Origin: Scedosporium boydii
Lineage: Eukaryota > Ascomycota > Sordariomycetes > Microascales > Microascaceae
Assembly: GCA_002221725.1 (NCBI GenBank)
Contig: NJFT01000213.1
Span: forward strand, 1 to 64,000
Length of the DNA stretch: 64,000 nt
Reading direction: 5' to 3'
In this document: piece by piece, positions 47,080 to 58,198 of the stretch
How positions within the stretch are numbered: the stretch's first letter is position 1
Layout: every line of letters begins with the position of its first letter
Notes under the pieces: generated by a model
Told to the model about the DNA's origin: nothing
Database searches by the model: none
What the model saw: the letters and a program-made list of their open reading frames with translations, nothing else
Translations under genes and position numbers: made by a program

Positions 47080-47573
47080 TTTGAATGAAGAGAGGGGAGA
47101 AAAAAAACAAAGTGTCGCGTTGACTAAGGGGCGGGAGATTTCGTTTTCGGACGACGGGAAGAAGAAAGTGAAGAAACTTTCAGGATATCATCACATAAGA
47201 AACACGGATGACCCCAGGGGGGATTTCCTTTATTCTTTCCCATTAGAAAGGAGTGGCCATTCATTGATCGGTCTCCCTATCGTCTTCACTATCCCTCGGG
47301 TGCTGTGTTGAATGCCGGGATCGGGACGGGAATTCCGAATCGGCTCGCCGACTCGTCCAACAAAACTCCACTGCATCGGCTGTGGTTGAAGTGGTAAGAT
47401 AACGGTTGAATTCCTTTGTAGAAATACTGCCACCGCTTGAAAAGTATATTACCATATGTTGTAGAGACAAATGCCATGGACAATCATAAACGCTTAGATC
47501 CATTGTGTTCACAAGTTTTTCTTTTTCCTTCTTCTTCTCTTGCCTGTCTTTCTTTTCTTCTCACCCCCCGAAA
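47080..47573. promoter_or_regulatory. Divergent promoter, P450 / FMN reductase
   Basis: A 494-bp head-to-head spacing. A pyrimidine-rich tract (about 47,515-47,560) precedes the reductase start. This arrangement suggests common control by the nearby Zn2Cys6 regulator. Specific sites were not assigned. Confidence 0.45.
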
Positions 47574-48620
47574 ATGCATATCCTCGGCCTTTGCAACGGT
47601 TCCATCCATGGAAACTCCGAAATTCTGCTCAAGGCAGCATTAACTGCCGCGGTCGCCTCAAATCCTTCGATTACGGTCTCGTGGATCCATGTACCCTCAG
47701 TGGTGATTCCTCGAAACCCCAAGCCTCTCAAGCCCGACAACTCCATCATACCGGAAGGAGACGACCAACATGCTAAAGAGGCCAAAGAAGCCGATGTTGA
47801 CGACCGCAAGGCAGTCCTCAATGCCATATTGGATGCGGACGCACTCATCGTCTCCACCCCAGTCTACACACACCAGCCTCCTGGAACGCTGAAGGAACTG
47901 ATTGATTACATATTGGGACCCTACGCGGACAATTCAAAATCCTTTCGTGCCCTGGCTAGAAAGAATGCGGGAGAACCCGAGTTCCAAGATGCCCAGGTAG
48001 ACAGCCGAGAGATTAAGCCACGTGTGGCGGGCTTCATCGCCGTCGCTGGGTCATCTGCTCCTTTCCCTGAACAGTGGACAATGGCGTTGCCTACCATGCA
48101 CCTCGTCACGTACCCGATCCACGCGAAGGTCATTGATCAGGTAATCATCCCTGGATGTGCCAATGCCGGAGCTGTCCTGGCGGAACCGGCACGCACTGTT
48201 GAGCGGGCAAAAACACTCGGTCAACGCGTGGCCAGTCAGATCGGAAAATCATTCGACGACGCAAAATACCTCGGCGAGGAAGAGAACGGGAGTTGCCCGT
48301 ACTGCCATTTGCTGAAAATCGAGTTCCGAGGCGACAACAACGTTCAATGCATTGTCTGTGGTGCGCAGGGAAAGCTGTCTAGCCGACCGGATGGCGTGAT
48401 CCGCCCTGTCTGGAAGGAAGACTGTGAAATCAGCTGCTTGACTTTGAAGGGCAAGTGGAAACATCTAGATGATATCAAAGTGAAACTGGGTCAGGAGCGG
48501 CCAAAGATGCCAACCATTGTGAAGGAACGCGAACTTTGGAAAAGTATCCATATACCTACTGTTGATATGCCCAGTCTTAGGCATGACTTAGCGGCGACGT
48601 TGAGAAAGAGCCGGATCTAG
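47574..48620 (+). CDS. NADPH-dependent FMN reductase with C-terminal zinc ribbon
   Basis: 348 aa, no intron. The ATG at 47,574 is chosen because the protein fold begins immediately (MHILGLCNGS). The flavodoxin-like N-terminal half has the FMN phosphate loop GSIHGNS (9-15) and TPVY (95-98), as in NADPH-dependent FMN reductase/iron-sulfur-flavoprotein relatives. A C-terminal extension contains CPYC (241-244) and CIVC (259-262), a likely zinc ribbon or rubredoxin-like knuckle not needed for the flavodoxin fold. It could supply reduced FMN or act directly as a quinone/nitro/keto reductase. It is divergent from the P450. Its 3' end faces the convergent glyoxalase-fold gene. Confidence 0.82.
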   Translation: MHILGLCNGSIHGNSEILLKAALTAAVASNPSITVSWIHVPSVVIPRNPKPLKPDNSIIPEGDDQHAKEAKEADVDDRKAVLNAILDADALIVSTPVYTHQPPGTLKELIDYILGPYADNSKSFRALARKNAGEPEFQDAQVDSREIKPRVAGFIAVAGSSAPFPEQWTMALPTMHLVTYPIHAKVIDQVIIPGCANAGAVLAEPARTVERAKTLGQRVASQIGKSFDDAKYLGEEENGSCPYCHLLKIEFRGDNNVQCIVCGAQGKLSSRPDGVIRPVWKEDCEISCLTLKGKWKHLDDIKVKLGQERPKMPTIVKERELWKSIHIPTVDMPSLRHDLAATLRKSRI

Positions 48621-48931
48621 AACAAATAGACGTCGATACATCTTTTCACCGCAAGATACAATAGTTTTGTATTCGTCTTCATAGTCTGGCACGCACTGAA
48701 CACTGGAACCCAACTGACTAGTGGCGAAATATTAAGTTACGGCCAGTAGGATATTTCCTAAATGTGGAATAGATTCTCCCTGTGTTCATAGTACCTCAAC
48801 ATACGCAGTCTTCCCGGTCCACATGCACATGATCTGATGCCACCTCCTCTCAGCTTCGCGGCCTACACGTACTACTTCTATTACTGGCCTTCAAATTAGA
48901 CATGACGGCAGCAGTCGCCTCAATGTCAAAC

Positions 48932-49710
48932 TCAGATCGTAATCTCTTGAGGCACAAGCTCGACGAGGTAGCCATTCTACTGATGTTAGTTTTAGCCTGG
49001 CAGCTGGAATGGGGCCGAGGCAGAGAGGCCGTGGAACCTAGGAAATTAGGATCACTAACCGGGTCTTCGACGAAAGCGATTTTCTGTACGATCCGCTCAA
49101 ACGTGGGATCAAGCGGATCGGTAGCGATGCGGTGCGTCGCCTTCTCCCATGTTGTGGTAGGGATACCCTCTACAGGGCCTTCGCCGACATCCTTGACGAT
49201 CTTGACTCCTTGTGTACGCAGCCGGTCGACTGCCGAATTCACATTTGGCACCGTGAAACCAAGGTGATTAAAGCCTAGATGTGGTGGCGTGTTTCCATTG
49301 GAAATGTACGAGGTAGGCCGATTCTCGGATCCGTGGTAGTGGCAGAGTTCCAAGAGCCCTAGTGTACGGCTCATGACGGAATGAGGTATCATGTCCCGAG
49401 AAAAGGCTGATGGATCAGCACGATGGGCAGGAGTCTCTGGATATGCCAAATAATAGATAGTAAATGGTCCCGTATTTGTCGTGAAGATGGTCCGCATACC
49501 CATTAGGTCTATGTAGAAGTGCAGTGTTGACCGAGGATCCCGGATTCGTAGCATGAAGTGGTTTAGGCGATATCCCACCGTGGGATGGTCATCGGGAATG
49601 GGAGGGTTGTCTTTTCTATCACCAGTGTGTTGCCTACCAACCGGAGGATAGAGCGAGGAGAGCTCCTGCAGATCGTTGCACGACTGGATCATGTTGTTGT
49701 CGTTTGGCAT
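48932..49710 (-). CDS. Glyoxalase I / VOC-fold enzyme
   Basis: Two exons (49,060-49,710 and 48,932-48,976) with GTTAG...TAG splicing in phase give 231 aa. The last exon encodes NGYLVEL, the conserved end of the VOC fold with its metal Glu. Without splicing the frame runs into nonsense-like sequence to 48,850, so the intron is well supported. Metal ligands are visible as H51 (HFMLR), the Glu of LELCHYHG, the His of FNHLGF and the terminal Glu. The fold is close to lactoylglutathione lyase, which isomerises methylglyoxal-glutathione adducts, but cluster-borne VOC proteins often catalyse other reactions. It is divergent from SDR copy B (450 bp). Confidence 0.85.
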
Positions 49711-50102
49711 ATAGGGGGTTCTTGAAAGTGTTCCGGGCCGCCGTGTGGTGTGTCTGTTTTCTCAGATCTATCCCCCATTCTAGGAGAAATAAGTAGAAAT
49801 ATGTAAGGCCCCAGAACCACCAATATAACAGAAGAAGCGTGTAATTGACGGTATGAGCACGGATCCTAGAGCCGAGTCATGCTCAGGCGTCAGGACTGAG
49901 TGCAGATCCGATCGACGGATCCGAGGGCTACCAGTCGGGATGTGGGGAACGAGCGTCTTAATGATCTTTGCTCAGTACTTTCGACGGTCAAGTCATCGTG
50001 CCATTTATAAAGTCCTGGGTGTGGCCTAGAAATAATCCCCAGAGCAGTTTGACAATACCTTTAAATCACTCAGAAACCCTGCATATCCTAACGATTACTT
50101 TG

Positions 50103-50138
<36 letters not shown>

Positions 50139-50160
50139 CGCTTTTGAACAAGCATCGGGG
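49711..50160. promoter_or_regulatory. Divergent promoter, glyoxalase-fold gene / SDR copy B
   Basis: 450 bp between start codons. It contains an uninterrupted 34-nt T run (50,105-50,138) ending 22 bp before the SDR ATG, and a GATCC-rich segment at about 49,859-49,925 (several GGATCC/CGGATCC repeats). Confidence 0.5.
50105..50138 (+). repeat. 34-nt poly-T tract in the SDR 5' leader
   Basis: A run of T directly before CGCTTTTGAAC and the SDR start codon. It can be a nucleosome-excluding dA:dT promoter element. The length is polymorphism-prone. Confidence 0.85.
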
Positions 50161-50973
50161 ATGGCGACATCAACGCAGGAAACACTGGTCAATCAACCGG
50201 CAAATCTCTCTGGCAAGGTGGCTTTAGTGAGCGGTTCGTCCTCCGGCATTGGCGCTGCCATTGCAAAAGAGCTCTCCGATCGGGGAGCAAGTATTGTGAT
50301 CAACTACCCATTTCCCGCAGAGGAAGCCTCAGCAAGGGCCGTTCTGAATAGCCTGGCGACACGCTCTCAATCAATCATTGCCGAGGCCGACTTAAGCACT
50401 CCTGATGGTCCAAAGCGACTCGCAGGCATCGCCCGTGAGCGCTTCGGCAGAGTCGACTTCCTGGTTAACAATGCTGGTCGTAACTCGATCTGCGACATGT
50501 CGGAAGCCTCCGATGCCGAAATCCTGCAGGTTTGGGACAACACAGTTAACTTGAATGGGCGGGGCACCATGCTTCTTACCCGTGCGGTTCTGCCAATCTT
50601 GGCTCCTGTGGGGTCCCGAATCATCAATATTGGAAGCTCCACTTCCCGAGATCCCGACGCACACATGACTATTTACGCCGGTACCAAGGGTATGATCGAA
50701 GCCTTCACACGGTGTTGGGCCAGAGATCTTCCCCGCAAGTACAAGTGCACGGTGAATGCCGTCTCACCCGGTCCTGTCGGGACGGAAGAGTTACTTGCGG
50801 CAGAAGGGGATTTCCTACAGGTATTGCAGGACCGAAAGGAGCGAACGCCCATTGCTGCCCGTTACGCTAGGCCGGAGGAGGTCGCTTGGACTGTTGCAGC
50901 CCTCTGCGATAACAGAGCCAGCTGGATTAACGGGGTCATAGTTCCTGTTAACGGTGGGGGGTCTCTGTGGTGA
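50161..50973 (+). CDS. Short-chain dehydrogenase/reductase, copy B
   Basis: 270 aa in one exon. It aligns throughout with SDR copy A: SGSSSGIG (24-31), VINYPF, ADLST, NNAG, LNGRGT, a catalytic Ser in the NIGSSTS segment, IYAGTKGM with YxxxK, TVNAVSPGPV, and RPEEVA near the C-terminus. The two are clearly paralogues that duplicated within the cluster or before it. It probably reduces a ketone of an aromatic or polyketide intermediate. The cofactor is likely NADPH, but the residue after beta-2 is not decisive. It is convergent with the regulator downstream (157 bp between stops). Confidence 0.88.
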   Translation: MATSTQETLVNQPANLSGKVALVSGSSSGIGAAIAKELSDRGASIVINYPFPAEEASARAVLNSLATRSQSIIAEADLSTPDGPKRLAGIARERFGRVDFLVNNAGRNSICDMSEASDAEILQVWDNTVNLNGRGTMLLTRAVLPILAPVGSRIINIGSSTSRDPDAHMTIYAGTKGMIEAFTRCWARDLPRKYKCTVNAVSPGPVGTEELLAAEGDFLQVLQDRKERTPIAARYARPEEVAWTVAALCDNRASWINGVIVPVNGGGSLW

Positions 50974-51130
50974 GACGTGAACTGGTCTCGTCTCCATACC
51001 ACACCGGAGGAGAACACTTCTACCAAGATTCAAATCAAAACATGCAGAACAGTAATAAAAAAACCCCATACACCAAATTCCAGCTCCCAAAAACTTCCAC
51101 TGGAGTCCATAAAATGATGTTTACCATACA

Positions 51131-53948
51131 CTAATACGAGACGGGGCTATTCGTATCCTTCTGCGCGGACATACCCAGCGCATGCATAAGGTAACAGAAG
51201 CATTTTGTTGACGGTGGAAGGATGTTCCTCGTGGGGTATTTGCTCCTTATAGTGTGTATGAAGGCTTGCATCACTTCGTCCGTCGATTGGAGTGATATCC
51301 TAGGCGGGACCTCTGTCTCGTCGCCGTGGGAGTGGTGAGAAATGACAGGCCGGCCTCTGTCGAAGGCGATCCACCTCTGCGACTCTAGCGACTCCTCCCC
51401 ATCCAGCAGAATCTCATGAGTACTGGAGAAATTCACCCTTTCGCTTCCGGGAATAAGGGTACTATTTCCATCGCATCTCTTGCATGTGAGGGTCCCATAT
51501 GTCCACAAACATAAGCTGGCGTGGTAAAGAGCTACGGAGTGGAAGTCATTCATGGTTTCTAGCGGCAGAGCTTTGACTACTTTCAAGATCTGGCCCGCCT
51601 GCCAGACGGCCTGGCGCGCCTCGCGGGTATCTGCCCACTGCTGTAGAGCCGGGTAAGAAGCTTGCGCCTCCTCGAAGCCTTCCTTCCCCGCCAGTAGCTC
51701 CATCTGTTCGACAGAGCAGTGGAAATGGAGCAACAGGAGCTCCAACACTAGGATGACTGCGCGCGGAGTATCTGCGCTGCTCTCCGAGAGCCGGAAAGTC
51801 TGGTGGAGGCTGTCGAACACCCTGAGCAAAGACCGATGTTGGGCCTCATCTGGCAGGACACTCTCTCGGGCGGCGACCAAACCTCTGTCCACGATTCCCG
51901 AGGCCGATACGAGGAGCTGGTGGCGGTGACTCCAGACAGTCGTTGCGATTCCATGTAGCACAGACAGCTTTGCAATGTTTGCGTCGAACAAGATGGGCAG
52001 ATAGCGAAGCCGTGAGAGGTCGGCTAGGCAATCCACCAGCGAGGCTTCATGTATGGCATAACGAATGTTTGATGCAAAGTAGGCTTCCTTCCAGCTTTCC
52101 GCGGACCCGGAGAACCATAATTGGCGGGACTGGGGGAATGGAAGAGAAAGCTCGGAAGACATGAGGGGCGAAGGAGCTGAAGTCATTAGCGAGTCTTGAC
52201 TACAGTGAATATGCATGTGATATACGAGTCTATTTGTGTCCGTCCGCGTTAGATGAAAAACAAACAACGTGGAGATAATAGTAGGAAGCATCAGGGAAAC
52301 CGCAATACCTAGTCATAGACTCCTGTTCTAACCACCGCCGCCATTTGTTTTCCAGCAAGAGACCGCAGTCATCTTGAGACGGGAGGTTGGCAGTGTACGA
52401 GGAACGGCGAAGTCGACCCCCAGCTCGTAGTATCTGCCGTGGGCATAACCAAAAGTCAGCGCTAATTTTCATTGGACACCCCGAAGATGCCTCTAAAATA
52501 AGACGGAGACTTGGGTTACTGACGTTGGCTACATTTCCCATACTACCCCCGGCGATTTCCATTTTCCGCTTGTTGCCACTCCATAGGCCGGTGTGGACCT
52601 CGAGCGCGTACGCTTGAAGCCACTGCAGCTCCCGCGTGAGGACAGGTGCCCTCTGGGCCTAGATCCGAAAGCATGTTAGCAATCGAAAGAAAGGAAATAA
52701 AACGTTACAAACCAGCATACACACCAGGGGAAGATAAGATCTTACCATGTTCCTGAGTTGCATCTGGAGAATCTCATGGACTGCCAAGCCAAACTTCTGG
52801 ACGGCGTGGCTGGGCGACCTCACTGCCCCAGCCGCTACAATGGAAGCCAGTAGTTCAACTTTAACATCGTTGACTGAAAACGTCGGGACATGGATCCAGG
52901 TATCCTCTTGGCTCATATGCCATGCCAGGAAGGATCTCACCAAGATGCCGAGGCCGTCGCAGGAGGGGAATGTGGCGGCCACGCGAGGGACGTCTACTGG
53001 CTGGCAAGCGCTGGCCATCATGGCGAGGAGTCGATCGCGAGCCGCGAGCGGGAATCCATTTGGTAACAGCCTGGAATCCCAGCGGCCCGGTTGGTCCGTC
53101 GTGATATCAGCACCGTGCGTAGCAGACAGGTTCTTCTCCTCCTCGGCTTGGAAGTTGACCGCAGGGACGGGCACCCATCTTCCAGTTGCCTTCCTAAAGG
53201 CATCCATAACCACAAGAGATTTCTCGTCATCTACGACTGGGCTGATGGATAGAGGGCTCGGAGCCATGGTAGAGGCGGCAACAAGCTCAGGCTCACCCAT
53301 GCTGGCGTCAAAGCCGAAGAGATCGGGTAGAGGAGAGAGGAGGCCTGCTGGCAGGAAATCATTTCCGCTAGCAAAGTTGAAATGATTCTGTACCAGGTTG
53401 AGATCCCAATCCGCGTAAGAAATAACTCTTCGTATTTCATCTGGTAGGCCCATAGAGTCATCAGGGGGTGGTGCTGGTGCTGGTGGCGGGCTCGATAGAT
53501 GAGGCGCTGTTCCTGTCATATGAAAAGCAGAATAAGCGCTTAGATTGCCCTCAATAATATGGACATTCTATTCTCACTCACCATCTTCACTGGCCATAAC
53601 ACTGATGCTCCGTACTCCTCCGGTGCGGATGTTGCTGCCCGAGAGCACTCGCGAGTGGGCTTGATGTGCCACTCCGCGGGAGGATACCATATCGTAAGTC
53701 GGGCTCAGGTTCGAGTTCGTCATCTCTATGACGGATGGTGGAGCGCTGCAATCAGACCGATCAACCCGCGAGGAGTGGGCATCTAGGTTGACTTGTCTTA
53801 TGCATGGTATTTTCCTCTTGACACAACGCCTGCAGTGTCGATCATTGTCACACTTTGTCTTTGAAGCCGCACAGGACTGGCACGCCTGCATTGCCCGTGG
53901 CCCTGTGCGGGAGCGGTACGTACGCTGGCGTCCCGATTCACCGGACAT
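51131..53948 (-). CDS. Zn2Cys6 transcription factor, probable local regulator
   Basis: Five exons splice in phase: 53,582-53,948, 52,746-53,512, 52,533-52,658, 52,309-52,433 and 51,131-52,229, giving 827 aa. The zinc cluster has Cys at residues 23, 26, 33, 39, 42 and 49 (C-x2-C-x6-C-x5-C-x2-C-x6-C), preceded by a basic leader. A Pro-rich, acidic middle follows, then the fungal_trans region with LWSGNKRKMEIA and WRRWLEQES...RLVY. The exon 3 donor at 52,532 is chosen because it joins SMGN to ILRAGG as in related proteins; the unspliced reading of that intron is also open. The gene sits among the enzyme genes and is intact, so it is the best candidate to control them. Confidence 0.82.
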
Positions 53949-54976
53949 GTTGTCCCACTCTGTTCTCTTCTAACAAAAGGTCATCCTAGTTGATTCTGAT
54001 TATCTGTTTACCATCGGGTAGTGCACGTGTCGTAAAAAAGGAGATTTGAGCAAGATCACGTTATGGAATAAGCTGGCAGGAGTATCTCCCCGTTCCTCGT
54101 GGTGGCCCAGAAGTGAATGAAATCAAGAAGACATTGAGCGAGATGACGAGTCCGGCCAGTTCAAGAGATGGGGACCCCATGGGGAAATCAAATAAACTAC
54201 TACATGTAACGCCAAACCCACCAATTTCTCCACTTTCGGCTTGGTCCAAGTCACTAAGTCACTCTTCCACCACACCCCACGAGCATTTACCCCCTAAACC
54301 TCTTTTGGTTAGAGAGGACTTAAGGAGTTAGCCTGGGAACGTTGTTTAAACAGGAGACATCAAAGCTGCTGGATAAGTTTCAAAGCGCCAACTATTCAAG
54401 GGGGCTCGTCTGTTACATTTCCATCATGTGTACTTCGTAGACTGGGGGAATATTATAATTAAACTTCCTAGATTAAATATAGAATTACTTCGGTCCCGCA
54501 ACACTGATTCTGCATTGGTACGAAGATCTAACCTTGATCCCTGGGCCGCCACTCGTCGCCACTCGGCCTGTGAAAAGAGCATGGGCTTTCCACTAGATTA
54601 ATTTCGGTTTCTTGCCCCGCAATCATTCCCACGTTCCGGCAGTTGGAGGAAAAGGACACGGAGCAATGTTTAAATCCGATGACTTTCCTTGAGCTGCGCA
54701 CAGAGACTTGTGGACGTCGTACTTCAGACCAGAAGACGCACGTTTTCCTCGACGCTGCAAATTTAAACTTTCTTGCTGCCTTTCCTTTCTTTCTCAGACC
54801 TCAGCCGAGTGTATGTCGCTATATGGGAGCTGAAAGATAGCTTGTTATCTATTCCAACCAAGCCCAGCCTCGGATGATGGTCCTCGTTCATGGCTCAGAT
54901 GAAAAGAGACACTCATGTTCTAGACACGATACAAAATCGAATTTCTTCTAGTATTTTCCCTTCCTCCATCTGGAGG
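53949..54976. other. Intergenic region, no gene seen
   Basis: About 1 kb upstream of the regulator. It has no supported frame and presumably holds the regulator promoter. Confidence 0.5.
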
Positions 54977-55007
54977 TTACATTGGGCCAAACGAGCTGAA
55001 ACGCCTT

Positions 55008-56194
55008 TCATTCGGCGACGTTGTCACCTCCACGCACACAAAGCTTGCTAGCCGCCTCCCTGAACCGCGCCTCCTCCCACGGCAACGGCTCCTCCGGGAG
55101 GACAAACCTTGAAAAAGGAGAGCCGGCCGTCTGAATGAGCTCCTCGACGCCAGGCCCATTCGTGAACGAGATTGCTCGTACATATTGACTCCCAAATGCC
55201 ATCGTAAAACAGTGGCCGGCAGCGATCGTAAGAGTCTGGCCTTCCCTCACAGAGCTCCATTCATCGTTTCCCAGAAGCTTCATCTTTAGCAAGCCTTCGC
55301 AAATCACAAAGAAGTGGTCGACAGCCTCGAAGGTGAGCCAGCGAGCGAGGGGCGAGGGACCTAGAGCCTTGTACGTAGATGAGCCTTCAATGCTGGAAAT
55401 GGCGAATTACTCGCTGCACTGAGACGCGTTGATGAATGGTCGTGACATCACGCCTCCCAATATCAATCTCGGGCTGGTGTTGGCGCGGAGGAAGTAGGCC
55501 TCTAGCGGGCCGGGAGGCGTGTTCTCGGTCTCCAACCAGTTGCCCAACTCCGGTGGTTTATAGTCGGGTATAAAGTTCACGTCAAATTGGTCTTTGGCGG
55601 CCATGACCTTTGGGATTAGGATGGCCTGAGATCGCGGTCTTCGAATTCGGGTACAATATTGCTGTCGTAGGTCTCACCTACGTAGGTGAAAGAAGTCGAC
55701 CCAATCTCCGGGAGCAATCAGACCGAAAGTCTCTGTATACGGTCCCAGCAGCTCGGGGTTGTGGATCACTTTCTGTTACCCACTCTTGTCAATCAACCCC
55801 TCTCTTCCTCTCTCCACAGGCATTTTGGTGCCCTCTTAGATGAGCAATCATATCCCGATCAAGGGGGGACGAAAGTGTGCTTACCGGAGGAATATATGCT
55901 CAGTCACCTGGTCCCATTATTATGCACTTGTCTCCATTCCAGAGTTTAAGATACCCCTTGACCACATAAAAACACATCGTGAACTTTCGCATGCCAATGA
56001 AAGCCAGGCGCATCGGAGAGCAGCCCGTGGCACCGCTTTGAAAGACTGTAATCCCACCATTGGTCTGCTTCGATGAGGCCCGGATTCTGAAGGTGCCTTT
56101 TGCTCCCCGGAATAGAGACCCGCTCGCCCTCAAGCTGGTCGATGATGTAGCTCGTCCGCGCGTCGGACGGTGTCGTCCACACAGGGATACTCAT
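55008..56194 (-). pseudogene. Decayed bicupin (quercetin 2,3-dioxygenase-like)
   Basis: Two cupin-like halves can be followed on the minus strand. From ATG 56,194 the frame gives ...QLEGERVSIPGSK. The next strand (GTFRIRAS) is in another frame, PGFHWHAKVHDVF (the metal-binding HxH...H segment) returns to the first, and KLWNGDKC...GPGD is again in the second. The second half lies at 55,700-55,008: GLIAPGDWVDFF, then ETYDSN, FIPDYKPPELG, and a TAA at about 55,405 just before FAISSIEGSS. The final cupin (EGLLKMKLLG...) ends at 55,008. The number of frame changes plus the stop makes it a pseudogene, though one intron (from GTGACTGAGC) is plausible. Family members are Cu/Fe dioxygenases that open flavonol or similar rings. 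Confidence 0.75.
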
Positions 56195-57649
56195 CTCAAC
56201 AGTTAGCCTCTGAAAAGGCAAATCAACATCAAACCACGTGAGGTTAAGGCACAATGTAAGATCAAATGTAATTAGGTCAGTTGACAGGGCATTGCCCCTT
56301 TCCGATTTGCACCAGAGAGCTTCTAGAACTTTGGGCTACTAGAAGTGCTCGTCACCGATCACCGTGGCCGGAATGTGTCGGGTAAATTCCGAGCTACTTC
56401 GGAGTTTCCGCATGTAGCCCGAAGTCAAAACCGTCGTAGATTCGCGCGTGTTTGACCTTTCGGGACCGGTTCCGAAACCCATCAGTGCACCGATTCACAT
56501 TGAAACGGTCGCAAACACCAGATGAGGCTTCCCTGGACTAATCATCAAGGTAAAATCGGAAACAACTAATTAGACAAACAAGTTGGTATCAGCTGATTGA
56601 TCGATGCGCTCGACTGATGGTCTCTTCTTACCAGTATTGCGCGAAGAATAAAGAACAACGGAAGAGAGACTGGTTAGCCCGCCACAACGAGTCTCCGCCG
56701 CAGCGCCGACCCTTAATTGTAAATCCTCCATTGGAACATCGGAACTGGTGGGTATTAGACAGTCTAGTTGATTCTCCATAGTTGAGGCAAACTAGTCCGT
56801 TGGTCATCCGGCCTATACATCTACTTTATTATCAATTGCGCTTCGGGGAACATGAATTGCTCTGGAGTTGCCTGATGCGCTGTTGGGAACAGAATGGGCA
56901 GGCTGGTACACATTCCCGGACATCAGCACGTCCCACTATACCAACACTTGTGGATGGTGGAACAGGCAATGATGGCAGCAGAAGTAGGCTTTTCTGTCCT
57001 GATCCTGTGCATGTTCCTAGAGTCCTAGAAGCGTCAAAATTCATTCTCCCTTCAGGTTCTAATATTCTTAACAAGATCTTCGGGACATTACCCTCCGATG
57101 TTCCAAACAGACATGTCATAAAAAAAAAAGCGGATACCTGGAGCTGTGAGTACAGTCGCAGGGAGAGGAGCTTCTTCGAGGATCCTACGCTAGATTTTAG
57201 CATCAATATGTAACCTCCAATGCCAAATTGGAAGCAAAACAAAAGCATTCTTGGAGGTAGCGCTGTTCGGGCTCTTCAGAATGTCGGGTTGCTCTATCCG
57301 ATACTATTACCAGTTACGGTGCAATGGAATAATTACACTGCAGAAAATTACAAAATGTGCACTTGCGCAGAAGAAAGTCCATGGCGGGTCTATATGAAAT
57401 AATGTGTCAAGGAATATGAGGATTCGCTTGACTTTTGGCATTCGTATTTCGAAACTATCTATCCCCCTTAGGTGGTGCCAGAACTTCCCAACATATGCAG
57501 CCGTAATCTTCGTAATCTCTACGGCCCATTTAGAGGGAGCTGAAGGACCCAACTGGACACCATCTCCACCCGAATTTCCTTGACCTCTTCGACGTCACCG
57601 AGCATACTCCTGGTAGAGTCATGCCGGCTGTACTGGCTTGTGCCCAGCC
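56195..57649. other. Intergenic region, no gene seen
   Basis: Overlapping plus and minus ORFs of about 140 codons at 56,782-57,248 shadow each other. Neither has a recognisable domain, signal peptide or splice structure. I see nothing else. Confidence 0.45.
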
Positions 57650-58198
57650 TCATCCCCTGAGCCGTGCTGCTCGGCAGGCTCCACTGGAGTGCGTGGTTGT
57701 AGGAACAGCCGTTGTAGGAACAGCCGTTGGAGCCTCCCCAGCAGGAGCCCCCCCAGTGGCCTGGGGAAGTTTTTCCGTTCCAGAAGAAATGACGACCTGA
57801 TAGATGTACACACTGGCTCCAAGAGACGTGCTGACAATTGGGCCGGAATCGAGTTCTTTGTTATCGATAGAGACAGTGCAGGTCGGGATAATCTTGGTAT
57901 CGCTAACCACGGCAGCCGTAACAGTGCATCCAAGGGAGAAGGTTTCTGTGGCATCAGTCGAGACGAGACCGAAGTATGTCGGACCGACAGTGAGGGTTTC
58001 GTAGGTCGACCAGTTGTTACCGATGGCGTCCGTGGCTTTGACAGCAAGGGTAGTGAGTCCGCCGCTGACGTTGACGATGGACCCCTCAAGATCTCCTTCT
58101 CCGCTGCCGTTGATGGTCCCCGGAGACCAGAACTTTGTCGTGACCTGTGCAGCTACTCCGCCTGCGGCGAGAAGGATAGAGAGCTGGCTGGAACGCAT
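57650..58198 (-). CDS. Small secreted protein with Thr-rich tail
   Basis: 182 aa. It has a clear signal peptide (RSSQLSILLAAGGVAAQ), then a beta-rich region with two or three Cys (GCTV, PTCTV) and an N-terminal FWSPGTINGSG stretch. It ends in an Ala/Pro/Thr-rich tail with a duplicated AVPTT unit (a 15-bp direct repeat at about 57,700-57,729). The layout resembles fungal GPI-anchored or cell-wall proteins, but the frame ends (GACRAARLRG) without a hydrophobic GPI signal, so the tail may be truncated by a frameshift. The function is unknown. Confidence 0.65.
   Translation of the reverse strand: MRSSQLSILLAAGGVAAQVTTKFWSPGTINGSGEGDLEGSIVNVSGGLTTLAVKATDAIGNNWSTYETLTVGPTYFGLVSTDATETFSLGCTVTAAVVSDTKIIPTCTVSIDNKELDSGPIVSTSLGASVYIYQVVISSGTEKLPQATGGAPAGEAPTAVPTTAVPTTTHSSGACRAARLRG

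Noticed and set aside
56782..57248. Overlapping ORFs of about 140 codons on both strands
   Set aside because: Mutual shadows, with no domain, signal peptide or splice evidence.
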